From: Strobilurus pachycystidiatus
Taxonomy: Eukaryota > Basidiomycota > Agaricomycetes > Agaricales > Physalacriaceae
Length of the DNA: 64,000 nt
NCBI GenBank assembly: GCA_019915135.1
Contig: JAHLMK010000005.1
Location: 62,001 to 126,000, forward strand
Direction of reading: 5' to 3'
Position numbers and translations under genes: made by a program. Under the pieces are notes generated by a model that had not been told where the DNA came from, made no database searches, and worked only from the letters and a program-made list of their open reading frames with translations. Shown one piece after another: positions 1-11,037 of the stretch (positions are counted from its first letter, which is position 1; each line of letters opens with the position of its first letter).

Positions 1-407
1 GATCGCGGATTGAATAAGGTATTTAGATGTTTGGGTGACTCGTTGACGATCGAGGTCAGTAGAGTTCCTTCGCGAACGCGTCGTGCTTTGCGCTGATTCC
101 TTCGGTAGATTCTTTCGGAAACGTTGCGGGCCGTGTTCAGTTTCCCGGGATGCACCGCGGACCGGGTAACTCGGGGGCGCTGAAAAGGCGAGTTGCTCCA
201 TCACCTCGCTCTCAATCATGATGCTGAGGATTCTTTTGTGTTGTCAGGTTTTTGGCGGACAACGCGGAGATGCAGTATGCGTTCGTGGGTGCTGATCAGA
301 AGCTGACGCCGTGGCCCAGCACGATGATTGTGAAGGTACGGGATACCGAATTTCCCCCGACTCGGATTATGAAACTGATTCATTCTTGACAGTACAACTC
401 GCAATGA
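1..407 (+). CDS. 3' end of an unidentified protein-coding gene, cut by the window start
   Basis: The last two exons are readable. An exon beginning near 251 reads in frame (FLADNAEMQYAF, then STMIVK) to a donor at 336. A 57-nt intron (336-392) ends in a good acceptor, and the final exon codes YNSQ followed by TGA at 405-407. Further upstream, 1-54 and about 115-171 also look like exons with proper donor and acceptor sequences, but the reading frame between them and the 251 exon could not be joined without a shift, so the upstream structure is not established. No domain is recognised. What supports a real gene is the spliced, in-frame short terminal exon. Confidence 0.35.
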
Positions 408-1143
408 AGGGCAGTTGCGATTGGGCGGTGATTGCTATTTGTGGACGAGCATTTCTATCTTTCCATGTAACCGTAAATCTGTTTCATTCTTGTATGATGT
501 GTCAAAATCTATATCTCGCATACCAGTGCATGTCATGTAGAGCGGTCTGTATAGGCCGAGAGGTGTTCCGTCTTCCTGATGATGATCAATGGGCTCATGT
601 GGCGTAATGGAGGATGAGATGCAGAGGACTAGTATGCACGTGGGAGACATTCGGATAAAAGGGAAAATTGAGGATAGCTGGATGAACGTAAAATAAAGTT
701 TCAAGTTTCTCATGACACGCGAAAGGAAATGCCGCCGAGCGAGGACAGTGTCATTCTTTGGAGGCCGGGGGTGGTCCGGAAGCCATGACGATGTCTGGTG
801 GGCGAGGAATTTTTCACGCAGCGAAATTCGAGATGGAAGGTATTCTAGCGAAATAGCTGAGCACGCCACAAGGGTGCAGCTGGGAAGGAGTGAATCACGT
901 GCAAGGCAGGCACTTGTTCAGAACAACCACGACGGCAACAGCGACGACGACCAGATCCCGACCGACCTTGCTGCTGCAGAGAGCGCACGCCTCGGCTTCC
1001 GGAAGAGCGGGCGACATTGACGAGCACGATCAGGCGCTGGCAGAGTAACCGTTCAGTGCAGAGTACGTCGACTTCTCCACTTGTCGTGTTGGCGAGGCTC
1101 AAAGGACGGACAAGCAGAGAGCCAAGCCGAAATCAAGACGCTG
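408..1143. other. Intergenic region upstream of the PAK kinase
   Basis: Holds the 3' flank of the partial gene and the promoter and 5' leader of the kinase gene. The open frames here lack good start codons and domain content. No repeat or RNA gene was seen. Confidence 0.4.
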
Positions 1144-3449
1144 ATGTCCCTGCCGGACAGGTCTGCCTCCACCCACCGCCCGCTAAGCAAATCCGTAACT
1201 GGCCCATCCTTGCCTGTCTTTTCCTGACGCTCACATCCACCCAGACGAGCCGCATCACAGTCGAGTTCCACAAGCCGTCCCGCGCCTCCATCCAGGAGTA
1301 CAGCGCCCTCCTCGCACAAGCCAACCAGCACGCATCCTCGCCGCCGTTTGCGCCCAGCCGCGCACCACCACCGCCGCCCTCGAAGTCGCTGCAGCCAGCC
1401 CCCGCCAAAGTGCGCAACTCGCTCACCAAGCCCAACCCCAGAGCCCGCAAACTAAGCCTCTCCGCCATCGAGCCGCCTGCCCAAGATATGGCCTACGCTG
1501 CTGCTGCGCCGCCGCCCCGCCCGTCCCGTGCAAACACCGCCAATCTCCACGACCTCCTCGCTGAACCCGCACAAACACAGAGTCCTAATCCGTCCCTTCT
1601 CGCCCGCCGTCTGTCGACGCCTGCACCCATCCCCCAGCACCACGATGACTTTTACGCCGACCCGCAAGAGTCGCCGCCGCCGCCACCACCACCACAAAGC
1701 GAGTTCCCCGTCGGTGGCTCTGGCACCATCACAGGCAGGGCCCGCAGTGGCACTGGGTCAAGCAAGCAGAAAAAGAGCGTGCTCGGCTTCATCTTCAACA
1801 CCACCAAGCGCCCCGAGATCAGCACGCCCTACGATCCCGTCCATCTCACCCATGTCGGCTTCAACTCGTCCACGGGCGAGTTCACAGGCCTGCCCAAGGA
1901 GTGGCAGCAGCTGCTGCAGGAGAGCGGCATCTCGCGGTCCGAGCAGGAAAAGAACCCCCAGGCCGTCATGGAGATCGTCAAGTTCTACCAGGAGGGCCAT
2001 GGCGACGTCTGGGACAAGATGGGCGCCCTGGAGGCGGAGGACGATTACGGCACGATGGTCAGTCGCCTTGTAGTTTATCGTTGCCGCCACAGTATCTCAT
2101 CATCGCGCAGCGATCGCCGCCTCCTCCACCCAAAAAACAGCCTTCAACTTCGAATGGAGCACCCACGGCATATCGCCCTGCTCCCACACCACCCACCGCA
2201 CTGACCCCATCCCTCGACCGGTCCACCTCCCAGCGCGCACCCGCCAGTGTCACCAAACAGGCTCCAAAGCGATCTAATACGACACGCGACAAACGCTCTC
2301 CTGCTCCTGGCCCTGCCAAACAGCAGCCAACCCCCAAGGCATCGCCAGGATCATCGTCAACTGATCTCCCACTCAAGCCCTCACAAGGGCGCAGCCAGCC
2401 ACAGCAGCAGTCCCCTGCCGCTCAGAGCCTGGCAAAAGCTGCAGGCGTCGCCACCCCGCGGCGGCGCGAGAAGAAGGTCGACAAGGCCAAGGACGAAGAC
2501 ATCGTCAAGCGTCTGCAGGCTATCTGCACAGATGCCGACCCGACGCGTCTATACCGTAATCTTGTCAAGATCGGTCAGGGTGCCAGTGGTGGTGTCTACA
2601 CCGCATACCAGGTCGGCACCAACGTCTCCGTCGCGATCAAGCAGATGGACCTCGAAAAGCAGCCCAAGAAGGACCTCATCATCAACGAAATCCTCGTCAT
2701 GCGGTCTTCCCGGCACCCCAACATCGTCAACTACATCGACTCATTCCTTCACAAGAACGATCTGTGGGTCGTCATGGAGTACATGGAGGGTGGCTCCCTT
2801 ACTGACGTGGTAACCGCCAACCTCATGACAGAGGGTCAGATTGCGGCTGTCTCGCGCGAGACTGCCCAGGGTTTGGAGCATTTGCACCGACACGGCGTGA
2901 TTCATCGTGATATCAAGAGCGACAACGTGCTTCTCAGCATGGTCGGTGATATCAAGCTCACGGATTTTGGTTTCTGTGCCCAGATCAGTGATCCGGCGAG
3001 CGCGAAGCGGACGACCATGGTCGGCACTCCTTACTGGATGGCCCCGGAGGTCGTAACGAGGAAGGAGTACGGCCCCAAGGTCGACATATGGTCTCTGGGC
3101 ATCATGGCCATCGAGATGATTGAGGGCGAACCGCCGTACCTCAACCAGAACCCGCTAAAGGCGTTGTACCTCATCGCAACAAACGGCACGCCTGCAATCC
3201 AGAACCCAGGTTAGTCTCATCCCTTTCGCGTGTTTCTTCGTCGTTTGCTAAAGCACGGTTCCCTATCCAGAAAACCTCAGCGCGACGTTCACCGACTACC
3301 TCGCCAAGACGCTGGAGGTGGACGCGGAGAGGCGGCCGAACGCGACGCAACTCTTGGCACACCCCTTTTTCAAGCTGTCCGAGCCCCTGCGCACGCTCTC
3401 TCCGCTCATCAAGGCCGCACGCGAGCTTGCCAGCTCGAAGAACAAGTAA
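1144..3449 (+). CDS. p21-activated serine/threonine kinase (STE20/PAK family)
   Basis: Model: 1144-1194, 1245-2057, 2111-3209, 3271-3449; 713 residues. The start is the first ATG that splices in frame. Domains in order: a Pro/Ser-rich N-terminus; a CRIB/PBD Cdc42-Rac-binding motif at about residues 209-224 ([15 protein letters not shown]); a second low-complexity linker; and a kinase domain from about residue 436 to the C-terminus. The kinase shows a Gly loop (GQGASGGVY), VAIK lysine, HRDIKSDN catalytic loop near 553, DFG near 572, and the PAK signature [11 protein letters not shown]. No PH domain is visible, which fits Ste20/PAK rather than Cla4. In fungi such kinases act downstream of Cdc42 in polarity, mating and MAPK signalling. 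All key residues are present, so it is probably functional. Confidence 0.93.
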
Positions 3450-4336
3450 TCGCGTAGAATATATCCCTCTCATCTATGTACCCGACACGAAACTGTAATT
3501 CATTCATTCCCTGGCTTCTGATATATATTTTATCTGGACTGACGAGACGAAATGGTGTATAACATTGATAGATTTTGATTTCAACTCGGAGGAAGGCGTG
3601 AATGCAAGGACAGAGCGAGTAACTTTGTCACTGTGAATGTAGATGACAAGAACATACCGGTTGCACTAGCACGGAGCGCACAGTTGGTGGTCGGAGAGAT
3701 AGTTGCGCCGACGACGAAGCGTCCCTTGAACGCTGAGAAAAGATGATATTGGGCGCACCATCGGCAATTGACCGAACTTCACTCAATACAATAGTAGCCA
3801 AGTTCAAAGCTGAAGATTCACGGCGATTCACGGCGAGATTCACGGACAAGATGTACGAAAGATTCAGGAAAGATTCACCGCGCAAAGGTCACGTTGTGAC
3901 TATGTGCTGGCAGCTTATTTGCGTTCCTCATTGCAATCCCGCCGTTTCCCCATAGACAGTATGGATCTAGAATGCTGTCATGTAGTCTGAGACTAGAGAG
4001 ACCAATACGAAGTTGCAGACAGGAGAAAACACGAGTTCTCCTGCGATAAAATTATACATGGTCACTGCTGGTCACGATTCAATTCGTAGATCCTTCGTAA
4101 ATCTTTTCGTAAATCTTTTCGTGAATCTTCCGTGCATCTTCAGCTTTGAACTAGGCTAGTCTTAGGAACGGAATGCGCATCAAAATTCATCGCTGGTGCC
4201 GACGGCATATCGCAGGCTTGCCGCATACCACCATATGGCATAGTCCAGTGCCACTGCTGTGTTGAAAGTTCATACTGTTGTATGTAATCTCCACCACACC
4301 GTGGCATGTATGCTCACGGTCAACAGTATCCTCGAA
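3450..4336. other. Intergenic region containing a MITE-like element
   Basis: Covers the kinase 3' flank, the inverted-repeat element at 3795-4158, and the leader of the following F-box gene. The leader from about 4196 is duplicated upstream of the second F-box copy (near 8886), so the promoter was copied together with the gene. Confidence 0.5.
3795..4158. mobile_element. MITE-like inverted-repeat element
   Basis: The ends are inverted copies: the left end starts TAGCCAAGTTCAAAGCTGAA, and the reverse complement of the right end matches it with one mismatch over about 23 bases. Inside each end are several head-to-tail copies of a short motif close to AAGATTCACG, in opposite orientation in the two halves. 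About 360 bp long, no coding capacity. It is probably a non-autonomous DNA transposon with subterminal repeats. No clear target-site duplication was found. Confidence 0.6.
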
Positions 4337-5950
4337 ATGGCCACTACAATTGAGCACATTGACCTCGAAATCTCTCGTCATGAACAGGCCATTTGCGCCT
4401 TGAAAACGCGTCGAAACGCACTGGCTCCCATATCCAGACTGCCAGTCGAAGTCCTGTGCAACATCTTCCTCTTCACTTCCACCCTTCAATGCCGCCCCCA
4501 TTGGTCCAAGGTCTCCCACATCTGCACTCATTGGCGAAATGTCGCAGTTGCATGTCCTGCTCTCTGGAGTTGCATTACTTTCGACGGTTCGACGCAGTGG
4601 ACCCAGGAGCTGATCCGTCGGTCCAAGGAAGCGCCACTGACTATACGTCCAAGGAGGGCGTATAGCGATATCGCGAAAACACGGCTATCATATACACTGG
4701 AGCATCTTCGACGCACCGTCGTGTTGCGTCTGTTTGACACCCTTGCTGAATATTCTATATCTCGCGCCCAAGCAGCTCCTATCCTCCACACGCTCATAAT
4801 GAACTACTATCCCTCGTCGAGAACCTCATCGGCTTACAGCCGCGCGACATTGACAATACCCGCCAACTTCCTGAACGGCGAGACCCCGAGGTTGAGACAT
4901 CTCGAACTTCGCGGGTGCCGTCTGAGCTGGACGTCGCCGTTGCTGAAGGATCTTACCATCCTGAAGCTATACGACATGGGCAGCCTTGCATCATTGTCGC
5001 AGATGCTAGTCGTTTTGAGGAATGTCCCAATGGTCGAGCAGCTTCATCTGGTAGACGCACTGGAAGCCGGTGACGCGGCCGTCTACACCACCCTTTCTCG
5101 ATCGCAGAAACCAGCACATCTGGCTCAACTCCAAGAACTCCAGTTGCATTCCGACGTTACTTCCCTCACCCAATTTTTCTGCAACGTCCTCCTCCCTCCA
5201 ACAGCACGCATCGACGCACATATCGTAATGCCTGAGGCTATGGGAGCTATCGGTCCATTGCTATATGCGTTGGACAGATGTAGTGATGGGCCTAGCGGTA
5301 TACTCAGCGGCGCTCTGAGCATGCTGTCTTTGAGTACAGCTGGTACCTGGAACTACAACAAGAAACTGCGCGCTCATTTATACACGGCGGAGAGTGCAAT
5401 CGAACATCGGCTGCAGCTAGACATTCAGTGGCGGGACCATCACGCTGCTTATCTTGACCATCTCTACAATGGTATCAACAGTATTGGAGATATGATCCGA
5501 CTCGAGGACGTCCTGCACCTTCAGTTGACTCTTCCGGAAGATGCCCCCTCCGAGTCGATCATGGCGACGTTAGAGAAATGTCATCAGCTTCAGATTCTTG
5601 AGCTGGAAGGCGATATGCATTCATATTTCCATGCCATCGGGATAGTTCCTGAAGCGGATCCAACCTCACTCCGCTTTCCTGCTCTCCAAGAACTTCACAT
5701 CTCAGAGGCGAACTTCGAGGAGGCCGCCGGACTAGACATATTGAGGACTGTCTTGAATAATCGTGCACTTTGGGGCGCCAGGTTGACCACCCTGCGGATG
5801 ACGGAATGTATTGCACTATATAGCTACCATCTGGAACCTCTCGAAGAATTAGTGGGGACTTTGGAATGGGATGGGGAGGAGACAATCCCTTATCATTCTG
5901 ACGATGAGTTGTCAGGGGAAGATCTGTACGAGTATATTAATCCATATTGA
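4337..5950 (+). CDS. F-box protein (agaricomycete expanded family), copy A
   Basis: Single exon, 537 residues. The start at MATTIEHIDLEIS was chosen because all paralogs in the window begin at this point; the frame is open further upstream without an equivalent ATG. A short N-terminal helix (EIS-HEQAICALKTRRNALA) is followed by an F-box-like motif at about residues 30-75 (PISRLPVEVLCNIFLF, then WRNVAVACPALW). The rest is an irregular leucine-rich region and an acidic tail. F-box proteins recruit substrates to SCF ubiquitin ligases through Skp1; here the substrate is unknown. Paralogs lie at 9256 (broken), 50667, 57433 and 59251. Confidence 0.85.
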   Translation: MATTIEHIDLEISRHEQAICALKTRRNALAPISRLPVEVLCNIFLFTSTLQCRPHWSKVSHICTHWRNVAVACPALWSCITFDGSTQWTQELIRRSKEAPLTIRPRRAYSDIAKTRLSYTLEHLRRTVVLRLFDTLAEYSISRAQAAPILHTLIMNYYPSSRTSSAYSRATLTIPANFLNGETPRLRHLELRGCRLSWTSPLLKDLTILKLYDMGSLASLSQMLVVLRNVPMVEQLHLVDALEAGDAAVYTTLSRSQKPAHLAQLQELQLHSDVTSLTQFFCNVLLPPTARIDAHIVMPEAMGAIGPLLYALDRCSDGPSGILSGALSMLSLSTAGTWNYNKKLRAHLYTAESAIEHRLQLDIQWRDHHAAYLDHLYNGINSIGDMIRLEDVLHLQLTLPEDAPSESIMATLEKCHQLQILELEGDMHSYFHAIGIVPEADPTSLRFPALQELHISEANFEEAAGLDILRTVLNNRALWGARLTTLRMTECIALYSYHLEPLEELVGTLEWDGEETIPYHSDDELSGEDLYEYINPY

Positions 5951-7062
5951 GAAGTAACGTCGGAGGGGCCTTTGTGATGCCTTCCACAGCTGCATTATTT
6001 TCTGTTGATTTGACACTGGTGTCAACTCACTGGCATTGATGACGGAACATGAGTCAACATGTTAGACAAATCCAACGAATGTCCATTGAAACAGATCAAG
6101 AATATTAGGAACTTCTTCACAAGTTCTTCACCCTATCTGTAAAGAACCCAAACAACTCAGTGGTCTGTACGGATTACGAATGGATCAAATTTAAAGGAAT
6201 TTGATTTATTCGTCTTTTCCAAGCGGGCTCAGCCAACTCACAGCCTGCTATATACCCATTAGGAAGGCGGCTACCATATTTAGACACACGCCCCTATCAT
6301 GGCTTTGATCTCGACTCTCGTACGTATCCTTAGTCTCCCTCACACACGACCACCCACTGGAGCATACAGGTCATCCGAGTCTGCACTCACCCCAACGTTG
6401 ACGACAATTACAATTGACTGGCAGCAGCGCGGATATGAAATGCGGCATAGCCAACGCAGATGGACCCGACTTGGGCGTGGGCCACTGAGGCTGAGGAACC
6501 GGCCGCCGGAATTGGGCAGAGGCAGGCGCACAGAGTGCGAGAACTTGTAGCAGGCAAACAAGGTGCTCTGAACGACACCTCCACTCTTCATTGACTCATA
6601 ACTTGCCTCAATAGCAACTATCACGGGCAGGTCCTTGTGGAACTCAGACGCATCACGGAGCATGGGCTGTAGAGGACTGGACGAGGGTCTTTGGCGTTGA
6701 GGTGAGTCTTTCTTTCCTTTGTTCTGTCTATATTAATGACACACGGCCAGCACGTCGCCTTCAAGACGCGTATAATAAGCGCGTATCGCGCCATCTGCAT
6801 CAACTAAGTCCCTATCTACGAATGCCGCCTCCAACACCACCACGACAGGGCCTTACTGGACATTCTCCCCCCATTCTCCCAGCGCGTGTTGCGAAATACG
6901 TGTCGGTGTGAGGGAGATATTGGACTTGTCGAGTCCGGTGGGACATAGCGGGTACTTCTTCTTAGTATACAGCTCCCTCTGTCTTCCTCGCCGCCACACT
7001 ACCCTTTTGTCTCCCAAATCATCAAGTCTTCTGAACAATAGGCGTCGATATCACTCCAATAG
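5951..7062. other. Non-coding or decayed stretch
   Basis: No gene could be supported. Short open frames on both strands have no recognisable domain and poor splice context. It leads into the Pumilio pseudogene and may hold its degraded 5' part. Confidence 0.35.
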
Positions 7063-7830
7063 AAGCTCAAGGTTGCAGACGCGAACGAGCGAAGCAAAAT
7101 CGTCGACACTATCTGTGCGCGAGGATTCGAGATGATGGCTCATCAGTAAGTTATCTGCATAAGCTTTCGCTGCACACCTTCTCATGACTTTGCAGCTTCG
7201 GCAACTGGGCCGCTCAAGTTGTCTCGAGGAAGCCTTTACTACCGAAGAGAGGCGCAAAAGTGTTGCTTGCATGAGGTAATTTCCGAATGGTCTTTTGTCA
7301 TAGTGACAATTGACTGACGCGCCGCCGTAGAGGTCGGATCGATTGAACTCGCGACCTAAGACATCCGCCTCTCAATCGTTTCTGAGCTGCTCCTCGGCGA
7401 TCCCACGCAGATCTTTGTGAACAAACACGCCAGCCATGTCTGGAGCAAGGTCTGCTGCCCTCCATATAGCTTGTATTTCGTGGATCCCTGACGATGAATA
7501 AGATCATGGACCTGTCGTGGACTCCTCCGGCGCCGCCGATTTTTGCTTAGGACGTGTATTCATTCTGTCCTGGGTCCCGTGTCGGCGACTCCATCCCTTA
7601 GCGTAAACAAGGACCTCAAAGAGAAGTGGGTGGTGTTGGCGTGTCATGAGACGGGGTCATTCGTTGTTCAGGTATGAACATAACTTACCGGTGATCTTTG
7701 CTTTCTGATTCAACTCCTAGCATGCGTTCGAGAACCTCGAGGATTCGGCCAAGTTGATGAACTCTTGAACCGAGGCGTCGCCGTATCTAGTGATATTGCG
7801 AAGAGTCAGTGGGGCTCTGTATGGAATTCA
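7063..7830 (+). pseudogene. Pumilio (PUF) RNA-binding protein, pseudogene fragment
   Basis: Spliced exons encode successive pieces of a Pumilio homology domain: KLKVADANERSKIVD and ICARGFEMMAHQ, then FGNWAAQ, LEEAFTTEERRK, LLLGDPTQIFVNKHASHVWSK, IMDLSWTPPAPPIFA, LKEKWVVLACHETGSFVVQ, HAFENLEDSAK and VDELLNRGVAV. The order matches fungal PUF proteins of the Jsn1/Puf1 type. It is broken in several places: single-base shifts near 7217 and 7340, a missing stretch after about 7353, a TAG at 7548 where the intron donor appears to have changed from GT to GG, and another shift near 7753. PUF proteins bind 3' UTRs and repress mRNAs; this copy cannot make a full protein. Confidence 0.7.
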
Positions 7831-8967
7831 CCGACATCGAGGAGGGCGCAATCAACGCTATGTACGACGTCTGCAAACCAGTGCGAAGACTCGGTCCCGT
7901 CAGTCAGCCCACCCTTCCCCGTGGTCGTAACTTGTAAGGTACTTTTTTGTCATGCCGAAATTGACTCTTCTCAGTTCCACCCATTGACGTTTGCCTATGC
8001 TTTGCGCTAGAGTTTATTAATTCAGTGAATCTTCGATGTTGGATTGAGATTGACCGCCGTCAACGCGCCTTGCTTTCTGTCCGCACCGTACCTTTTGAGG
8101 ACTTGAGCTCGCTGAAACATACCTTATCCTATACCAAATTTATGGCTGTGGCCAAAAACAGACAAGGATGAAGACAAAGACAGAATGACCAGGAGGACAA
8201 AGACAAGGACAGACGATGACTAGGGCCAGTACGACGATGGGGTACGACCGCGGCGATGGGGGGTTATCTATACAAGCCCAAGGATGAGGACAAACAACAA
8301 TGTAACATCTCTCCTCGACAAGGATTAACGATGAGGACGAGGACCAGCCTTGGAGGGGCACATTGACAACCAGTACGAGGCTGAAAGACGAGGACTACGT
8401 TGACAACAAGATGCGTACCAGGACAACAATGGACGCTGGCAAGACAGCCGACGACGCAAGCATCAAGACAGCTGGCGATGATGATGTAGTTGGATGATAC
8501 AGTATCGTTAGCGCATGTATTGTACTCTAGCGACAGCGTTGAGCGACGAGCCACTGATGCAGCGATACCTCGGGGGACTGTCCATAACTTTGCTCAGACT
8601 TTGCTCAAATATGATTGTCCGATGTCCCGTACCTTACCATTCGTACCCTGGCGCCCCGACGCCCCACTTTCTCACGTCGTAGAACTAAACTTTCTCTTCC
8701 TCCTTCGGTCCTTGCGACTTCTCGTGGAGCAGATGCTGGAGAGAAAATGAGGCTGAGGATGGAGGCACCACCGACGAATGCAGTGATTATGGGCGTGCGC
8801 GACAGTACAGTTGGTTCCGTGCCATGACCAGTCCACGCCCTGCCTACATTGATAATGTCAAGATAATGTAGTATTGAGTCAGTCGTGCCGACGGCATATC
8901 ACAGGCTTGCTGGTATACCACCACCACTGTTTGGTCGAAAGTCCATATCATTGTATGTATCCTCCAC
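7831..8967. other. Non-coding stretch with purine-rich low-complexity DNA
   Basis: From about 8155 to 8480 the plus strand is rich in GACAAGGA-like purine words without a strict period. From about 8690 to 8840 lies a segment repeated near 12780-12980. No gene could be supported. Confidence 0.4.
8690..8840. repeat. Dispersed direct repeat, copy 1
   Basis: Shares a diagnostic stretch (GGAGGCACCACCGACGAATG, with matching sequence on both sides) with 12780-12980 in the same orientation. The two copies bracket the broken F-box locus, suggesting that they and the F-box copy moved or were duplicated together. Confidence 0.5.
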
Positions 8968-9209
8968 ACCAGGGGCACCCACCAGGGCAGAACGCCTGTA
9001 CTGCCTTTAAGGCAGTACAACGAGCTTTTTGTCAGGTTGCTTCGACACAAGCCTACTTGACTGGGCCCCTCTTGGGCCCCTTTGAAAGAAACAAAGGGCC
9101 CTTGCACGAACCCCCAGCTGCTCTCATACTTGACAGAAAGGACACAGAAAGCCCGTTGGACTGCCTTAAAGGCAGTCCAGGCGTCCTGCCGTGGTGGCTG
9201 CCCCCGGTG
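8968..9209. mobile_element. MITE inserted in the leader of the second F-box copy
   Basis: Terminal inverted repeats of about 50 bases: the left end runs from AGGGGCACCCACCAGGGCAG to the palindromic ACTGCCTTTAAGGCAGT, and the right end is its reverse complement with a few mismatches. Comparison with the intact paralog upstream of 4337 shows that this roughly 240-bp block is an insertion, because flanking leader sequence continues on both sides. Exact ends and the target duplication are uncertain by a few bases; a CCACAC-like word sits at each edge. Non-coding inside. Confidence 0.7.
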
Positions 9210-9909
9210 CCACCACACCGTCGTGTGTGTTCTCACAGTCAACAGTAGCCTCGAAATGGCCGCCACAATTGAGCACATCGACCTAGAAATCTCTCGTCAT
9301 GAACAGGCCATTTACGCCTTGAAAATGCGTCGCAACGCACTGGCTCCCATATCCAGACTGCCAGTCGAAGTCCTGTGCACCATCTTCCTCTTCACTTCCA
9401 CTCTTCAATGTTGCCCCCATTGGTCCAAGGTCTCCCACATCTGCACTCATTGGCGGAATGTTGCAGTTGCATGTCCTGCTCTGTGGAGTCGCATTACATT
9501 CGACGGTTCGACGGAGTGGACCCAGGAGTTGATCCGTAGGTCCAAGGAAGTGCCATTGACCATACGTCCAGAGAACATGTATGGCAGTTCAGGATCAATT
9601 TCTTATGCACTGGAGCATCTCCGACGCACCGTCGATTTGCGTCTACATGGCGCCCTTGCCGAGTATCTCATCGACTGCGCTCAAGCAGCTCCCATCCTCC
9701 ACACGCTCACTCTGGATTACGTTGCCTCGTTGAGAACCGGCCGCACGACATTGACCATACCTGACCACTTCCTGAACGGCGAGATTCTGAGTTTGAGACA
9801 TCTCGAACTTTGCGGATGCTGTGTGAGCTGGACGTCGCCGTTGCTGAAGAATCTTACCATCCTGAAGCTATACACCATGGGCACCCCCGCATCACTATCG
9901 CAGATGCTA

Positions 9910-10342
9910 TGGTGCAGTTGGACTTAACACCACTACATCCGAACATCAGTCACAGCTTGGTCACAGTTGAGCCTAGAATTTTTTTGTCTTACCAAAAGCC
10001 TCCATTTAGTGAGTAGAATCAAACCCTAAGATAGAGTTTTTATTAAATCAAAATTGACAGAGTTGAAAATTTTTGTTCGGTCAGATTCCATCGCTCCTAC
10101 CATATATGGAAGGTTACGTCACATATTGTCACGCTACTGTGACATAACCTGCGCCACAACATTGAGAAGACCATACCTTCCACTCCTCATTGAACATCAG
10201 AAAGTGTTTTTTTCTCACATCTGAAGTATCAGAACTCCTCTTCAGCATCCTATCACATTAAATATGATGTTTGAAAAAGTCAAATCTCTCAACCAAATTC
10301 CATCGCTGTTCGGATGTAGTGGTGGTATGTCCAACTGCACCA
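9910..10342. mobile_element. TA-flanked MITE inside F-box copy B
   Basis: 433 bp, bounded by inverted repeats of about 38 bases (left end begins TGGTGCAGTTGGACTTAACA; the right end is its reverse complement with two or three differences). It is flanked by TA on both sides (9908-9909 and 10343-10344), while the intact paralog has a single TA at that place. A+T-rich, non-coding. TA duplication and structure fit a Tc1/mariner-derived MITE. Confidence 0.85.
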
Positions 10343-11037
10343 TAGTCATTCTCAAGAATATCTCAATGGTCGAGCAGCTTCATCTGGTGCACGCACTGGA
10401 AGCCGGTGACGTGAGCGTCTACACCACCCTTACTCGTTCGCAGAAACCAGCACATCTTGCACAACTCTCAGACCTCCATCTGCATTCCGACGTTACTTCC
10501 CTTACCCAACTTTTCTGCAACGTCCTCCTCCCTTCAACAGCACGCATCAACGCACATATCGTAATGACTAAGGACTTGAAAACTATCAGTCCATTCCTAC
10601 GTGCGCTGAACGGATGCGGTGATGAAGCTAGTGGTATACTCAACGGTGCTCTGAGCATGCTGTCTTTGAGTACAGGTGGTGTATTCAGCTACACCAAGGA
10701 GCTGTGCGCCAAGTTGTTCACGACGGAGAGTTCAAGCGAACATTGGTTGCGGCTGAAATTTCAGTGGCGGGACCATCACGCATATCACGCTGCTTCTTAT
10801 GACCATCTTGACAATGCTATTAACAGTATTGGAGATATGATACGACTTGAGGACGTCCTGCACCTTCAGTTGCACCTTTCGGAAGATGTCTTCACCGAAT
10901 CAATCATGGCGACGTTAGGAAAATGCCATCAGCTTCGGAGGCTTGAGCTGGAAGGCACTATGCATTCATATGTCGACGCCCTCGGAATAGATACTCGAAC
11001 TCACTGCGTTTCTTGCTTTCTGAAAGACTTCGGATAG

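Noticed and set aside
8155..8554. Cysteine-rich minus-strand frames at the purine-rich tract
   Set aside because: Composition follows the low-complexity DNA; no conserved spacing of cysteines.
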